Source: Nitratireductor aquimarinus (GTDB lineage Bacteria; Pseudomonadota; Alphaproteobacteria; Rhizobiales; Rhizobiaceae). Taken from it: a DNA stretch of 64,000 bases. This document shows, in pieces, positions 63,905-64,000 of the stretch. The position numbers and the translations under genes are program-made. Within the stretch, counting starts at the first letter, position 1. Every line of letters starts with the position of its first letter. The notes under the pieces are model-generated. The model was not told where the DNA came from, did not search any database, and saw nothing but the letters and a program-made list of their open reading frames with translations. Location of the stretch: assembly GCF_017255295.1 (NCBI RefSeq), contig NZ_JAFKDE010000003.1:186001-250000 (forward strand), read 5' to 3'.

Positions 63905-64000
63905 GCGCTTCGCCCCCGCAACAGTTCCTGCACGTCAATGCGACCCGGCGAGAAGGCGCGCTGCAGCACATCGATGCAGCGTTCCGGCTCCGCGTCGCCG
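63901..64000 (-). CDS. speD: Probable S-adenosylmethionine decarboxylase, C-terminal fragment
   Basis: The minus-strand frame entering at the right edge encodes the last 32 residues of a protein (GDAEPERCIDVLQRAF, then a DVQELLRGR end) and stops with TGA at 63901-63903. The sequence resembles the C-terminus of prokaryotic SpeD. The four-base overlap with speE supports a polyamine operon that makes decarboxylated SAM for SpeE. The catalytic Ser-Glu cleavage site lies outside the window. Confidence 0.7.
   Translation of the reverse strand, partial: GDAEPERCIDVLQRAFSPGRIDVQELLRGRSA

Overview
This 64 kb window is chromosomal DNA of an alphaproteobacterium of the order Hyphomicrobiales (Rhizobiales), most likely a Phyllobacteriaceae-type organism near Mesorhizobium, Nitratireductor or Chelativorans. 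The placement is an inference. It rests on the GC-rich codon use, a phosphatidylcholine synthase, an IalB-family protein, a GTTC-N7-GTTC LexA box upstream of lexA, an ATP12-type assembly chaperone, a GyrA with Ala at the Ser83 position, and interspersed palindromes of the kind common in rhizobia. Gene density is high and almost everything is core metabolism. Accessory DNA is limited to small repeats and an AT-richer patch after a tRNA-Lys gene.

Layout. 1-5.7 kb: the end of the spc and alpha ribosomal operons (rpsE', rpmD, rplO, secY, adk, rpsM, rpsK, rpoA, rplQ), closed by an intrinsic terminator. 5.9-11.1 kb: an HtrA-type protease, rarA, crcB, an RluC-type pseudouridine synthase and an ATP12 chaperone. 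11.1-14.1 kb: a palindromic repeat, a small membrane protein and, on the minus strand, a two-gene sodium:solute symporter (DUF4212 small subunit plus SSS large subunit). 14.3-17 kb: a conserved protein of unknown function, then glnB-glnA on the minus strand behind a sigma-54 promoter. 17.1-25.4 kb: nnr, lexA, marC, gyrA, a 48-residue membrane ORF, coaD and two cyclophilins. 25.4-27.6 kb: queA-tgt, where Tgt has lost most of its usual zinc ligands.

27.8-31.7 kb is the most unusual functional unit: a tight four-gene cluster of circularly permuted ATP-grasp, alpha-E protein, transglutaminase-like protein and the proteasome-like Anbu peptidase. The combination has been noted in comparative genomics, but its substrate is unknown. 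31.8-36.4 kb: a DUF4864 protein and the glycerol-3-phosphate genes glpR, glpD and glpK with candidate GlpR operators. 36.5-37.7 kb: tRNA-Lys(TTT) with a clear promoter, then a small patch with two hypothetical genes, one probably frameshifted. 37.8-48.7 kb: ccdA, glmU, glmS, a DUF502 protein, recG, sdhE and mfd. The sdhE leader carries a 12-bp tandem repeat that encodes a short upstream ORF.

48.7-57.4 kb: a FrnE/DsbA-type oxidoreductase, an orphan YejA-like binding protein, ialB, hspQ, an AEC transporter, a UbiH-like hydroxylase, a Cys-rich DUF2182-DUF1326 pair that looks metal-related, and pcs. 57.5-62.2 kb: a complete BMP-type ABC importer, probably for nucleosides (ATPase, two permeases, binding protein). 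62.3-64 kb: a glutathione S-transferase, then speE and the end of a gene that is probably speD on the minus strand.

All calls come from reading the sequence and from family knowledge. No database searches were run.
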